This document shows, piece by piece, positions 1-11,400 of a stretch of 64,000 nt of DNA. Both the position numbers and the translations under genes were made by a program. The notes below the pieces were generated by a model. The model ran no database searches, was not told the DNA's origin, and worked only from the letters and a program-made list of their open reading frames with translations. Each line of letters begins with the position of its first letter. Position 1 is the stretch's first letter. Source of the DNA: Polyodon spathula (Eukaryota > Chordata > Actinopteri > Acipenseriformes > Polyodontidae); assembly GCF_017654505.1 (NCBI RefSeq), contig NC_054553.1:3513974-3577973 (forward strand), in the 5' to 3' direction.

Positions 1-1404
1 TGTTAACTTACGCTAATGGGATCCTGTTCAGAAGCGGTTTTATTTAAGATCTTGAACAGTCTGAATATTTAAATTTCAAATTGCTCAACACACCTGCAAT
101 CCGGTGCAGTGGTGGTTGGCAATGAACCCTGATGAGTCCTCATTTACACATGCAAATCGGACTAATTGATTTCCTTCATTAAGCTTTTAGTGCCACCATA
201 CTTTCACTAATAAGACCCCCGTTCTAATGACAAGGACCTTGGTCTGTCTCGCCATTAGCAATGGCATATGAATGCATGAGACCAATTAGACCTTGTTAGT
301 TCGTGGTTAACGATAATTATATTAAAGTGGGAGTACAGTTTGCCTACACGTCATTAATATGCATGGTGACAAATATTCCCATCAGACCCACATTCTGTTC
401 CTTCTGTGATATTCCCGTCAGCCCTGCATTCTCTTCTATTCTCTGAATCCTCGCTCTGTTTTCAGCCAGCGGTAACTCTGAAAGCAGTTGATAGAATTGA
501 TGCACTTTTGCATGTTGAAGAGGCGTTGGGGCTGTCGACCCTCATTGATTTTGGGGGCAGCTGCTTCATTGTGAAAGGCTGTACCCCTCCAGCAGTATGA
601 GGTCCGTGGCTGCTCTGTACCACAGTGTACTGTAAGTCCTGTATCAGTACCATCGTACCGGAGCAGAGAGCCCTGCCCTGCTCGTGATGTTTCAGCCAGT
701 CATGATAGTCCTTTTCTTTTGTCAGATTCAGCAGTGGAAATGTAATGTTAAAATCTACTTGCTTAAAACCAGTCCAGTTTTGTACTGGTCAGCAGCAATG
801 GAATGTGCCTGCCCCTTGTTGACCCATAACCTCAACCTCGAACAGCCAGAGCAGACAAACCACGTGTTTCCAGGTGATAATAAAAGGGTGGCCTGTTGAT
901 GGTGGAGAGGAGCGAGGGGCTGAGATCTGAGTGAAGAAAGACCCTCACGAGATACACAGATGATTATGTCATTATCTGCCCAGCGTACAAGCGACAGATA
1001 CAAATTGTTCCAATCACAAAGAGATGAAAAAGTAGTGATGAATAGATTCTGGCATCGAGAACAGGGGGGAATAAATAATGAATTGCAGTTTAACTCAAAT
1101 GAGGAGTCAATGGAGTGCAACGCGACTGTCCTTCAGAATGGACCTGGAGCTCTGATTCTATCTGACATGCACACACGAGCATCCACACGCTGTCCAAATA
1201 CTGGGATAGAATTTCAGGCAGTCTTAGGGTTTTGGACATTGCTGGAGAATCCTGAAGCATTTCTTATGTGGTAATAAACTTTCCAGTTTCTATTTTATTT
1301 ACTTGAAAAACAAATCATTTTATATGAGAGAAACAGCTTAGGAAGGGGTCTCCCCTGCACAATAACAAATAGCAGAGGGGGAGTCGAGAGAAGTTTAGCA
1401 GCAA

Positions 1405-1423
1405 CCCCCCCCCCCCCCCCCCC
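1405..1423. repeat. poly-C tract, 19 bases
   Basis: Uninterrupted C run on the plus strand. Confidence 0.95.
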
Positions 1424-3075
1424 AGCCAGTCAGTACAACAACTCAGTGTTGTATATTTTTTACTGAATGACTAATAATAATGTTTCTCAAACAGGACCCA
1501 TGGTTTTGGGATCAGCAAGCCTCTTTGTATAGCCTTGTATAAATGGGTGTGGATGATGCAAGCTGAGACCCACTCTGTGGCTACTGGCTGCTTTCACCTT
1601 GAGTGGGTACAAACCAGCTTGTATCTTGTAGCACCTCGTATGATATATTTTATAATGTATATTTAAATAAGAAGTAACAGCATAGCTAGTGATGTCATTC
1701 CCATCTGCTGCACGCCACCTGGTGCAAACTCCCTGCTGGCTGTATCACATCGGTATCTGGGGCTTGTATATACTGGTAAGATGTCTATAATATCATGAGC
1801 TGTAATCACATACTGATCCCTGTAGTCACTGCTGAGGGTACAGTGTTGATGCAGCCTTGCCCAGACACACACACACAGACACTGCTAGGCAAACCTGGGA
1901 TCCATTCCAATTACAGCAGCATTGTCACAGTTACAGCGATGGTGCATTAATAACTACAAGTACACTAAAAAGTACCATAAACACCTGCACAGGGTTATCA
2001 ATAATCCAGGACCAAGGCCAGGCTGGGTGAGAGGTCACCGTGTCCCGTCTATTGCGAGCCCTGATTAACGAGAGAGGAGAGGGGAGCCTGTGTCTCCTTG
2101 CCAGCCACGCAGCTGTATCTGCACTCTCTTTATCCTGTGTGACCCAGGCCTGCCTGTTTGAAGCGGGGCACAGCGATGGATATTGGTTGCCTATCTTGCC
2201 CGGTTGCCTATCTTTCATTGTAGTGTGACAGTTGCATAACAAAACCCAGACAGATGCCAAGTGCCGGTTTATTGGTGATCTGGAGGATTTTTTGAAGTCT
2301 TGTCCCATGTCAGTTGGTTATGAACATTATCTCTGAGTTTGTATTACCACACTGTGTATGTTAGTGTGCATGGGTATGCTTTTCATTCAGAAATCGTGAG
2401 ACAGTAGATATTGCCCGTGCTTATCTTTGGGTGTAAACTATCACCATGAATATCCTGGATTCTTTCAAATGTGTTTAAGACGTGTTCCCACTCAAATGTG
2501 GCAATGTCCGGCCGCCAGTTTGAAGACCAGCATGCAATCTCTCATGTTTTATTGACCTTGCAGAGTTCAGCGCTCATTTTATACCGGATGAAAGTAATTA
2601 CCATTGGTAAATGATTGCACTTTAAATACATCTGTTTCATGCGTCATGTTCCGTTAACCAGGCCAGTTAGAGTATTTCAACAATCGAGTTGATTAAAATA
2701 AAGAATAAGGGTCGGCCATGCAGCAGATGATTTAATGTTTCCACATTACCAGAGCCAGTGCGATTTCAGGTCGCAGACTCATGAGAAAAGGCTGTACGAC
2801 TTTCCAAAAAAGACGCACATCTCAAGAGTGCGGATGACGTAATTCAGACCTGTCGCGCAAATTATGTCCGAAACACTAACCAATCTTAAAACGCAAACTA
2901 CAGCATTTAAAGTCTGATTAAAGACAGGTTTACACTTCTCTCGCTGACAGGGATGGTGTATCTTCATCTAGCCGGTGCTCTGCGTACTGGCAGTGTGAGG
3001 TAGCTTTAGGGAACTGTTAAAATCCCGGGACACCTTCCTCCAAACACGGGCGAATCCCGTTCCAGGTGCCAACGC

Positions 3076-3093
3076 TAAACCCTAACCCTAACC
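3076..3093. repeat. short interstitial telomere-like repeat
   Basis: TAAACCCTAACCCTAACC: under three CCCTAA units. A degenerate GGTGAG/GGTTAG run also lies at about 43697-43723. Confidence 0.5.
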
Positions 3094-3360
3094 GAGACTT
3101 GCGACTTGCAGCACCGGAAACGCAGCTCTGGTTTCACACAATGCATTCTTTCTTTCTTTATTTGCATGGATTGGGTTTCTGGACGGGGCTGTGCTTTGCT
3201 TGTGTTTGTTCCAATGCATTCAGAAATGCAGAAGATTGAGAACGCATTCATTATGAATCACGCAGTTGTTCCTAATTTGTTATTTTTAGCTTACAGTTGG
3301 ATTCTGTATTCGTTTGTGCTGTACGATAATTATCAGAGTGTGATGCTGATGGAGAACATG

Positions 3361-3976
3361 AGGCAGTGTGGCCTTGCGTTACAGCTGAGTGACTGGGAGG
3401 CAGTGTAGCTTACTCGTTAGAGCTGAGTACTGGGAGGCAGTGTAGCTTACTCGTTATAGCGGAGAATTGGGAGGCAGTGTAGCTTACTCGTTAGAGCTGA
3501 GTACTGGGAGGCAGTGTAGCTTACTCGTTATAGCGGAGAATTGGGAGGCAGTGTAGCTTACTCGTTAGAGCTGAGTACTGGGAGGCAGTGTAGCTTACTC
3601 GTTATAGCTGAGAATTGGGAGGCAGTGTAGCTTACTCGTTATAGCTGAGTACTGGGAGGCAGTGTAGCTTACTTGTTAGAGCGGAGTACTGGGAGGCAGT
3701 GTAGCTTACTGGTTAGAGCTGAGTACTGGGAGGCAGTGTAGCTTACTCGTTAGAGCTGAGGGACTGGGAGGCAGTGTAGCTTACTGGTTAGAGCTGAGGA
3801 CTGGGAGGCAGTGTAGCTTACTCGTTAGAGCTGAGGGAATGGGAGACAGTGTGGACTAATGGTTACAGCTGAGGGACTGGGAGGCAGTGTGGCTTACTGG
3901 TTAAAGCTGAGGGACTGGGAGGCAGTGTGGACTGGTTAAAGCTGAGGGACTGGGAGGCAGTGTGGCCTAATGGGAA
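3361..3976 (+). repeat. 37-bp minisatellite built from a tRNA-SINE head
   Basis: About 16 copies of a unit like GGGAGGCAGTGTAGCTTACT followed by CGTTAGAGCTGAGTACT. The first part uses a 74-bp dimer, alternating TTAGAGCTGAGTACT and TTATAGCGGAGAATT versions. GTGTGGCCTAATGG-type versions at the right end resemble a pol III A box. Confidence 0.9.
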
Positions 3977-5065
3977 TAAAAAGTTTGATGTTCAAATATA
4001 ATCAAAGCAAAATTGAATAGAATTCTTCCATCTCGAGTCTAGATTTAAATGCGAAATATTTAAATCCAATAGGACTCTGTTGGGACAGCGTACAACGCCT
4101 GCCCCCGTGTGGGCACAGAGTGTAATTGCTCTATTTGTTTGTGAGTGATGAGTTCTGCCCCATTCCAGCGGTTCTCTAAACGAAATCCATTTTAAGCACG
4201 CCTATTGTAAAGAGAAAAAAAGTACAACAACATGTTTGACTTTAAAACGTAAATTCAATGTTTGTTTTGTAAAGCAAACAAAAAAAATGACCATATAGAA
4301 CTTACATTGATAAAGAATGTAATAATAATAATCCATCATCTCCCCAAAAAGAAATAAGAATTCCCGAAGACTCTTGACCCCACTGTAGAAGGCGTCTCTG
4401 GTAAACCCAGTCTCCTCAACTCTGGATCGGTTTTTCATACACTACAGTTCAAGCAACGCGCGTTGTAAGGCAGCCGGAATACGCATGGCGCATACGTTAC
4501 TCAAACATGATATAAAATTAAACGCCAGGCAATTGCGTTTGCTGTACATTTAACGACTGCTAATAAATCTATTTCGCGTTAATTTAATGCATGGGTTGGT
4601 TAATCTCGCACTCTCGCGTAGCCTACACCATCGATAATGAAATGTCAGACCGGGATGAATGAACGCGTTATAAATCAGTGGAGTTTGGCTTGACTGGGAC
4701 GGCAGTATGTTTTGGTACAGAGCGTACTGGATGGTTCTTGAATGGCGCACAGGGGCACATTTGGTACAGCTTTGGAGTTGCGTTATTTTTTATATTAACA
4801 TTCTTTACAATTTAGTGAATAAACCATTAAAGCCAAACTTTAAGCCCCTCGCAAATATAGGATATCATCTTAATTCATGTTCCTGGTTTTTTTTTATTGT
4901 TAGAGAAATTATCATCAACACTAGCTGCCCCGTCCAATAGCATCTCCGTAGGTGAAACAGAACGGTGTGTGTGTGTGTGTGTAACCGATAAACCTGCTTT
5001 TTTTGTAATATATTTTAAATAATGGCAATCATTCACTACTTTTTTCTTCAACAGAAAACGTCTTT

Positions 5066-5332
5066 CAGTCTGGTCGTGTGGTTAAAGTCCAGGGCTTGTA
5101 CCTGAAGGTCACTGATTCAAATCCCACCTGTGCTTGACTGACTCGTTGACTGTGACCCTGAGCAAGTCATTTCATCTCCTTGTGCTCCATCCTGCAGATG
5201 AGATGTTAAATCAATGTCCTATTGTAAGTGACACTGCATTTAATGTACAGTTTGCACAGCCTAGCACTGTAAAGCGCTTTGTGATGGTGGTCCACAATGA
5301 AAGGTGCTATAAAAAGATATTATTCTATTGCT
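5066..5332 (+). repeat. V-SINE-like tRNA-derived SINE
   Basis: A-box-like GTGTGGTTAAAGTCC and B-box-like GGTCACTGATTCAAATCC are followed by a body ending TGTAAAGCGCTTTGTGATGG and GGTGCTATAAAA. This layout matches the V-SINE superfamily of fishes, with its conserved 3' domain. Confidence 0.65.
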
Positions 5333-5869
5333 ACTGACTAATCATGTATTGTTGTGGACCTCAATAATACAATACACTCGTTAGATTGTCTTGTGATGGA
5401 CGGGCTGATTTGTGCTGCAAGATTCTTTTCGTTATTGCTTAGGACCAGCATCGTAACAGCTGACACTCTACTGAGGTCACACTTTGGTTTCAAGCTGTAG
5501 CTGGCAGTATTTAAATGATTTTGTACTTTATCAGAATTTTTACATGAGGATCAGCATTGATGATGCAAAGAAAGAAGCGACGCCACGCCCTCACCATACT
5601 TAGAACCAATAAATTCAGGACCAGTATGAGGTGCCATTCAGGAACTAATTCATTGCTTAATTTATAAACAGTGTGGTTAATTTATTAAAATGGTTAATTT
5701 CTAAACGGTCTGGTTAATTTCTTTTTAAGATGGTTAAGTTATAAACCGTATGGTTGGACCATTAAATGGCACTGTGAAGGACACCCTTAGAGTCCTTACT
5801 GTCATACCATAGAGACGCGTAAATAACACTGTCTTATTGGATGCTGGTCCTTTTCCCTGAAATTGAGTA

Positions 5870-6062
5870 CTTGAGTATCTCACATTTGCCATCAGAGTAT
5901 AGCATATCCATGAAAAGGCTCAAATGAAACCAGCGACCCACAACCAACATCATTACCTACCTCAGGAACTCACCTCCGAGAGCTGAATTTGAACCATCGT
6001 CTTCAGGGAGAGGCACGATTAGCCCACTGCACCACCAGCTCCCACAGGAAAGCCTTGTTCCA
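5870..6062 (-). repeat. tRNA-derived SINE, minus strand
   Basis: On the minus strand, GGTGGTGCAGTGGGCTAATC (A-box-like) is followed by GACGATGGTTCAAATTC (B-box-like). Ends are approximate. Confidence 0.45.
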
Positions 6063-6455
6063 CACTGACTGTAAGGTAAATTAACCCAATTCTTTGAAAA
6101 TGAAGGACAAACCGGGTCAGCAACATATCCTTTTAAGGCAAACATTCATCAGAGCTGTGGAATGTATGGATTCCCCCAGGGCTCTGAGTTAGTCATTTGT
6201 TCAGGACCTCCAGTTTTAACTTGCTCTATTGATAATAGCCAAGCGTACAGTTATGATTCAGAAGAGGCCTATGAAAGGGTATCCTCTTGGGGGCCCGTTG
6301 GGTTTATTTGTCAACATTTCAGGGTGCCAGTTTCATCTCTTATAGTCATCCATCCTTTTAAGTGCTAGACACGATCCAATTGGCAACTTGTTGACCAATT
6401 ACAGGGCAAGACAATTCTGTAAGTATTTGCATGCAGACATGTCAAACGCTGCATG

Positions 6456-6563
6456 CACCTGTATGAAAAACAGGCTCATCCAATCAGCACCTGTGTGAAA
6501 AACCAGCTCATCCAATCAGCACCTGTGTGAAAAACCAGCTCATCCAATCAGCACCTGTGTGAA
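6456..6563. repeat. 32-bp tandem repeat
   Basis: CACCTGTGTGAAAAACCAGC starts at 6456 (variant), 6488, 6520 and 6552. Each unit holds ATCCAATCAG, a CCAAT-box-like sequence. Confidence 0.85.
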
Positions 6564-6844
6564 GCTTGGGTATGTTTATTTATTACTTTTTTTTTGGGGG
6601 GGTATTTTAAAATCCAGCTATAAAATGATTTTTTGTTCAAATCAAATGTTTTCTTTGTTCAAACCATCAAAAAAAAAAAAAGTATTTGCAGTACTTAAAT
6701 TTGACAAGACTAGGAAACGTTTACTTTCATCACTTTTTAATATCTATAATCTCTCCTCCAGTCACTGTTATCCAACACGTACAAAAAACTTTTCATTGGA
6801 TTGTTTATTGCCTCGTTCAGAGACCTCTATATTATTTATAACAT

Positions 6845-7014
6845 TGCTGTCCTTATTTACAATCTTCCACCTGCTCACATCTCGCACCTTCAGGGAAGTG
6901 GGTTTGAACCCAGCCCACCTCATTCTCTGACCGACGTCGTGACCCTGATCCGGGTGTAGGGGTGGGCAAGGGATCCCGAACACCTTGTGCCTCAGTCACT
7001 GCCCAACGGGACAG
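6845..7014 (-). repeat. possible SINE fragment next to a poly-G (minus) run
   Basis: On the minus strand, CTGGGTTCAAACCCAC resembles a B box. The 21-base homopolymer lies directly upstream. Low confidence. Confidence 0.3.
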
Positions 7015-7035
7015 CCCCCCCCCCCCCCCCCCCCC
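7015..7035. repeat. poly-C tract, 21 bases
   Basis: Uninterrupted C run on the plus strand. Confidence 0.95.
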
Positions 7036-7390
7036 AATCCCAACACACACACAAATACAGACTTGTAATAATTACACAATCTTTAGGGGAGAGAAAAAAC
7101 ATTTGGCAGTAACAGCTTAGTAGATTCTCCCCCGTTTCATGTGAATATAAAAACTAAAGAATAGATAAGGAAAGCACCAACAGAATTCATTGCAAGCTGC
7201 TGTTAGAACCACAACCAGATGCAGCCCCTAAGCGAGGGCTTCGTTCAAATCTTCAGGCTTGTGAATATCATCTGGCTATTAAATTTTTTTATTTATTTAT
7301 TTATTTTTTTTAAGTTAAAAAGGGATGGGTTTGGACTTGAAAAAATCCTCACAATTTTGGCTGTGATGCATTCTTTACATTTCCACCCTC

Positions 7391-7407
7391 ACGCACACGC
7401 ACGCATG

Positions 7408-7438
<31 letters not shown>
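7391..7438. repeat. CA microsatellite
   Basis: Imperfect then perfect (CA)n. Confidence 0.95.
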
Positions 7439-7990
7439 CTGGCTGGCAGTGCATGGGGAACACGAGCACAGGTCATTTTCTCAAGTATCTTTTTAGTCTC
7501 ATTCAAAGCATTTCTTTTTCTTCGATGTGTTAAATCTCGGTATAATGTCAGCGGTCCTACAGACTGGGATTCTCCCTTCTTAATAAAATACCCAACTGAC
7601 TTCTCATCAGCACGGGACAAGTTTGCATTGAAGGCTGTCCACTAGTAGATAAAATCCTCACCCCTCACACACTGACCACGCGCGGTCCTCAGGGGGTTCA
7701 AGCGATTTCTGAGGGACCCACCGATCCTGGGCACCCTGCCTGCTTACACTGTACCTGTGTTTCTGATCAGGGTCCTTTTAGTCTATATGTAGAATGCAAC
7801 AATCAAGACATGTATTTTATTTAAAGAAAAGTACCATCAGACCCACATCTCTTACTAGTATTATAGATCAGGGATTCTCACTGCAGGTTTATGAATATCA
7901 CAAACCTCAAAAGACATTTTAACAGGAGAAATGGGGGCAGATGTGTGGTGGCGAGAGGGGTGGAACCCATTAACTGAAAACAGATTTATT

Positions 7991-8023
7991 CTCTCTCTCT
8001 CTCTCACTCTCTCTCTCTCTCTC
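7991..8023. repeat. CT microsatellite in probable gpc4 3' UTR
   Basis: (CT)n with one A interruption, between two candidate gpc4 polyadenylation signals. Confidence 0.9.
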
Positions 8024-8037
8024 AAACAGCTGAAAAA

Positions 8038-8043
8038 TTTATT
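8038..8043 (-). terminator. candidate gpc4 polyadenylation signal
   Basis: AATAAA on the minus strand, about 170 nt after the gpc4 stop. A second AATAAA lies at 7985-7990 and a third at 7816-7821. The first two flank a CT tract. Which is used cannot be told from sequence alone. Confidence 0.35.
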
Positions 8044-8214
8044 TTTAAAGTGGTTGGTTTGGAGGCCCCAAGCTGTACGCTGATGTCCGTTGAATAATTG
8101 GTTTCAAAAATTAAAAAAGCATAAGTCCCCAGATGACAAACAAAGGCCAGATGCTGACCATGTTCTTTAAGACAGTCTCTCTGTGTCGACAAAGTCCTCC
8201 TACCGCCAGAGAGA

Positions 8215-8420
8215 TTATCTCCGAGGGGCTAGTATGGCCAGAGCTGCAGCTCCCAGCAGCAAAACAAAGCTGATCAGAGGCAGACTGACTGCCCCCGAAA
8301 CTTCACCCGATCTTGCAATCACCGGAGGGATCTTGGTGATGGTGGGGGTGAAGACGAAATCGGACGTACAATGCTGGCCCTCACACCCGCTGCCACTCTC
8401 CTCCCCACTGCCATCCTCAC
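8215..8420 (-). CDS. gpc4: gpc4 exon 9: GAG-attachment sites and GPI signal
   Basis: Residues 484-551 and the TAA stop at 8215-8217. It starts [14 protein letters not shown]: three Ser-Gly dipeptides in an acidic setting, the usual heparan sulfate attachment context. The tail [20 protein letters not shown] followed by two arginines is a hydrophobic GPI-transfer signal. The acceptor is GCCCGCAG|GTGAGG. Confidence 0.95.
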
Positions 8421-11400
8421 CTGCGGGCACAGAACAAAACCAGCAAATGAGAGCGCATCAGATTAATGATGACCGAAAAGCATTTCAATAAACCCATCAA
8501 AAAGAGTGGGTGTATCTGAACAGCACTCACTCATGTCAAAGAAGGTGACGTCATGCCCGTTGTGGGCGCTCTTCAGCCTGTTGGTCATCAGGCGCAGCAC
8601 CATTATCTGCCGGCGAATCACCAAGTCCGGCTTGGTGATGTCAACCTCCACATCGGGGTTGGCCACCTGGTTGGCTAAACCATTTCCCATCACCACCGAA
8701 TCGTACCTGCAAAACACACACGCAGGTTCAGAAACTGCGCTACAAAAGGAACAGACTCGCAGCTCCAGTGCAATGTGTGCATCAGCCCCACCAGTTCAAA
8801 CAAAAGCTTCGAAAGAACATTTTTACCTGCTCTTTGCGGTGCCGTTCCAGCACTCGTCTCCTGCGCTTATCCGCTCTCCCGTGCACACACTCTCCGGCAG
8901 CGTGGACCAGAACTTCTTTGCCAGCTTGAGGTGCTTCTTCACATCAGGGACCTGCACGGGCACACAGAGAGGAGATGAGGTCAGGCTTGAGAGAATTAAG
9001 ATCATGCGTCTGTGAAGCGCGGTCACAGCAGGCCAGTCCAGTCATGCATAAAGTAACTGGAAGCCTGGCTGCTAATTTATAATTTGCTGTGCAAGTAAAG
9101 CAGATTGGAATTCTTAAGATTAGAATTCACACCACAGCTGTACACAGAATGGAAGGCAGCCAGTTGCATGATACTCATCAGAAAATACCTTTAGAAAAGT
9201 AATTTTAAAAAGAAAGCAAGATGATAACATTTCAGAAACTGTCCCTAGCTCGAATTGTAAAATGTGGATGCAGAAACAGGATGATCCAACACCAGCTCTG
9301 GGAAATGAGACACAGTTCACACTAGCTGGACCCAGAGGACTGCCGCCTTTTATTAATGGAAAGAATTTTAGATGCAGATACTCCTGGGCAGCGCTGCCCT
9401 TTGAGAATAACTGATCATCAATGGGTATCAAGTTGGTATTGTGGTAGAAGTCTTACCAGTCTGTCGAGGCTGGTGCCCGCTGCAGTAGTGGGCCTCTCCT
9501 CCGGGTTGTAGGGTCGGAACCTGGCATTGAACCCACCATCAGGAGCCGAGCGTGAGACGCGATCTGGAACAGCAGGCCTGGGCTGCCCACATCCCTGGAA
9601 CACCTGAGAGAGGACAACCACAGGACACAGTTAACTCTTTCAACACTGCAGGCCTGGATACGGGTCTGAGAAAGCTAGCCCCACTCAACACAGCACTTAC
9701 ATGAAAGTACTACACAACATGCAATGCTTTCAAAAGACAAGTGGAATATCCCTTCACATGATCCTAGCCAGGACCGTAAATAACGTTTAAAACTCCAACA
9801 GACTGAACGTTTCTACACACAGAAACACAAACACCTACCAAAGTAGAGGATGAGTAATACCATTAACAATGCTGTAGAGCTGGCAGGCAGACACGGTCAT
9901 GACATAAACTATCAGACACAATATGAAAAGACAGGTACAGATTTCCACAGACTTCACAAACAAAGATATCCTAGACAGTGTTGGGACTGTGCTGGAAAAA
10001 AAAAAACATGCATCACAAAGAACTACTCTTACTATCTGAAAACAGTGGCTGTATTCAGAGCGCTTTATTGAGGTCAATTGAAAATGGACAGCCCCACCTT
10101 CTGGGAGACCTGCATGCTGTTTTCTTGCATGTTCATGATGGCGTCCGAGATCTTGACGTCAATGGGGTCCATCACAGCCTCAATGTTGAAGGGGCCCTCC
10201 AGTCTCTCTGCCAGGTTCAGCATGGCATCTGCGGGGCACAATCATGGGTCAGATGCGTTCACAGAGGCACCAGCCCACTGTCTTCACACCAATGCAAGTT
10301 CAGTCTATACAGGTCTCCTCTGTGACTTCCTCCTTTCCTGCCTATTAACGGCTGGGACTCCCCTTGAATTAGACGCCCTTGTAGAGCAGTGTAATCTCCT
10401 GGGCATGGGTCAGGAGCAGTGTACAGATTCAACAGGAACTGAAGAGTCACAGTCCAGCACTGGCACACAAACACTTTGCCTAAATTGCCCATGGCAGCAG
10501 CAGAACATGAAGTCACACAAATAGATTAAAATAAGCATCACACTTCCCACTCATTGACAAATCAAAATCAATTGTTCAATTCTGACTACACAAAGGCCCT
10601 TCTACCACTAGGGGGTGCCAGAGAGTCACCAAGTCCTCAGTCTGGGCTCTTTTGCATTAACCAACCTTGCGTCTGTTTAAAACCTGTTGTAAATAACACT
10701 TGTACATTTAGCACCAAGATTTTATAATGTATTTACATGCCTGTGCATCTTTTAAAACACCAGGTTCAACAAGAATGTTTTTACACCCACTTTAAAGAGG
10801 CTCAGTGAATCAAACTTCTGCAGCGAGTTCAACGCTCTCCTGGCCAGCCAGCCGGCCGGCTCCAAGCCTCAAGTGTGAGTGGAAGAAAGCAGGCAGCAGG
10901 GAAAGCGGAGCGCGGAGAGCACTGTCAGCCGGGCCCTAACCCCCCCATCACAGCTTTCTATCCACATGCGCTGCTTTTCTTGAGACCGGAACTCATCATC
11001 AGTACCGAGAGAACAAGGGAACAGATACCAAACAAGGTGAACCTCCAGCCCGTCACTGCAGCGTGGAATCACTTCATGCACTAACGCTGTACTGGAGTCA
11101 GCATTACTGATTCGTAGAGAAGCCAGAGGAGCAGCTAGAGGCTCTTCCTATCTACCGTTATAAATGTAAAAGAGAAGCGAGCTGGGGGAGTGGGGGAGGG
11201 CTGTTGCTCTGGCTGCAGATGCTTTGTGAGGCGCTGCGCTCAGGAATGTGAGGCAGGCTTTCAGAGCCGACACACAGGACACATTCAGGCCCCCAGCAGA
11301 GACTTCAGGAATTCACTTTTTTTTTTCTTCTTTTCTTGATGGGGTGGGAAGGCAGGGGGTCTGACTGAACCCTTTTTTTTTTTTTTTGGTTAAGGGGGGT

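Larger units (their letters stand above)
1..8214. other. region downstream of gpc4, no gene recognised
   Basis: Apart from the repeats listed separately, no reading frame shows family resemblance or good exon signals. Near 145-175 there is an ATGCAAAT octamer followed by TAATTGATTT, the kind of sequence seen in conserved enhancers, but nothing here proves that. The part nearest 8214 should hold the gpc4 3' UTR. Confidence 0.6.

Noticed and set aside
3076..3093. Internal telomere or fusion point
   Set aside because: Fewer than three CCCTAA units; too short to mean more than chance.
5066..5140. tRNA gene
   Set aside because: A- and B-box-like sequences are present, but it continues into a SINE body and has no complete cloverleaf. 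The same applies to 42891, 44697 and the 52.3-kb minus-strand copy.
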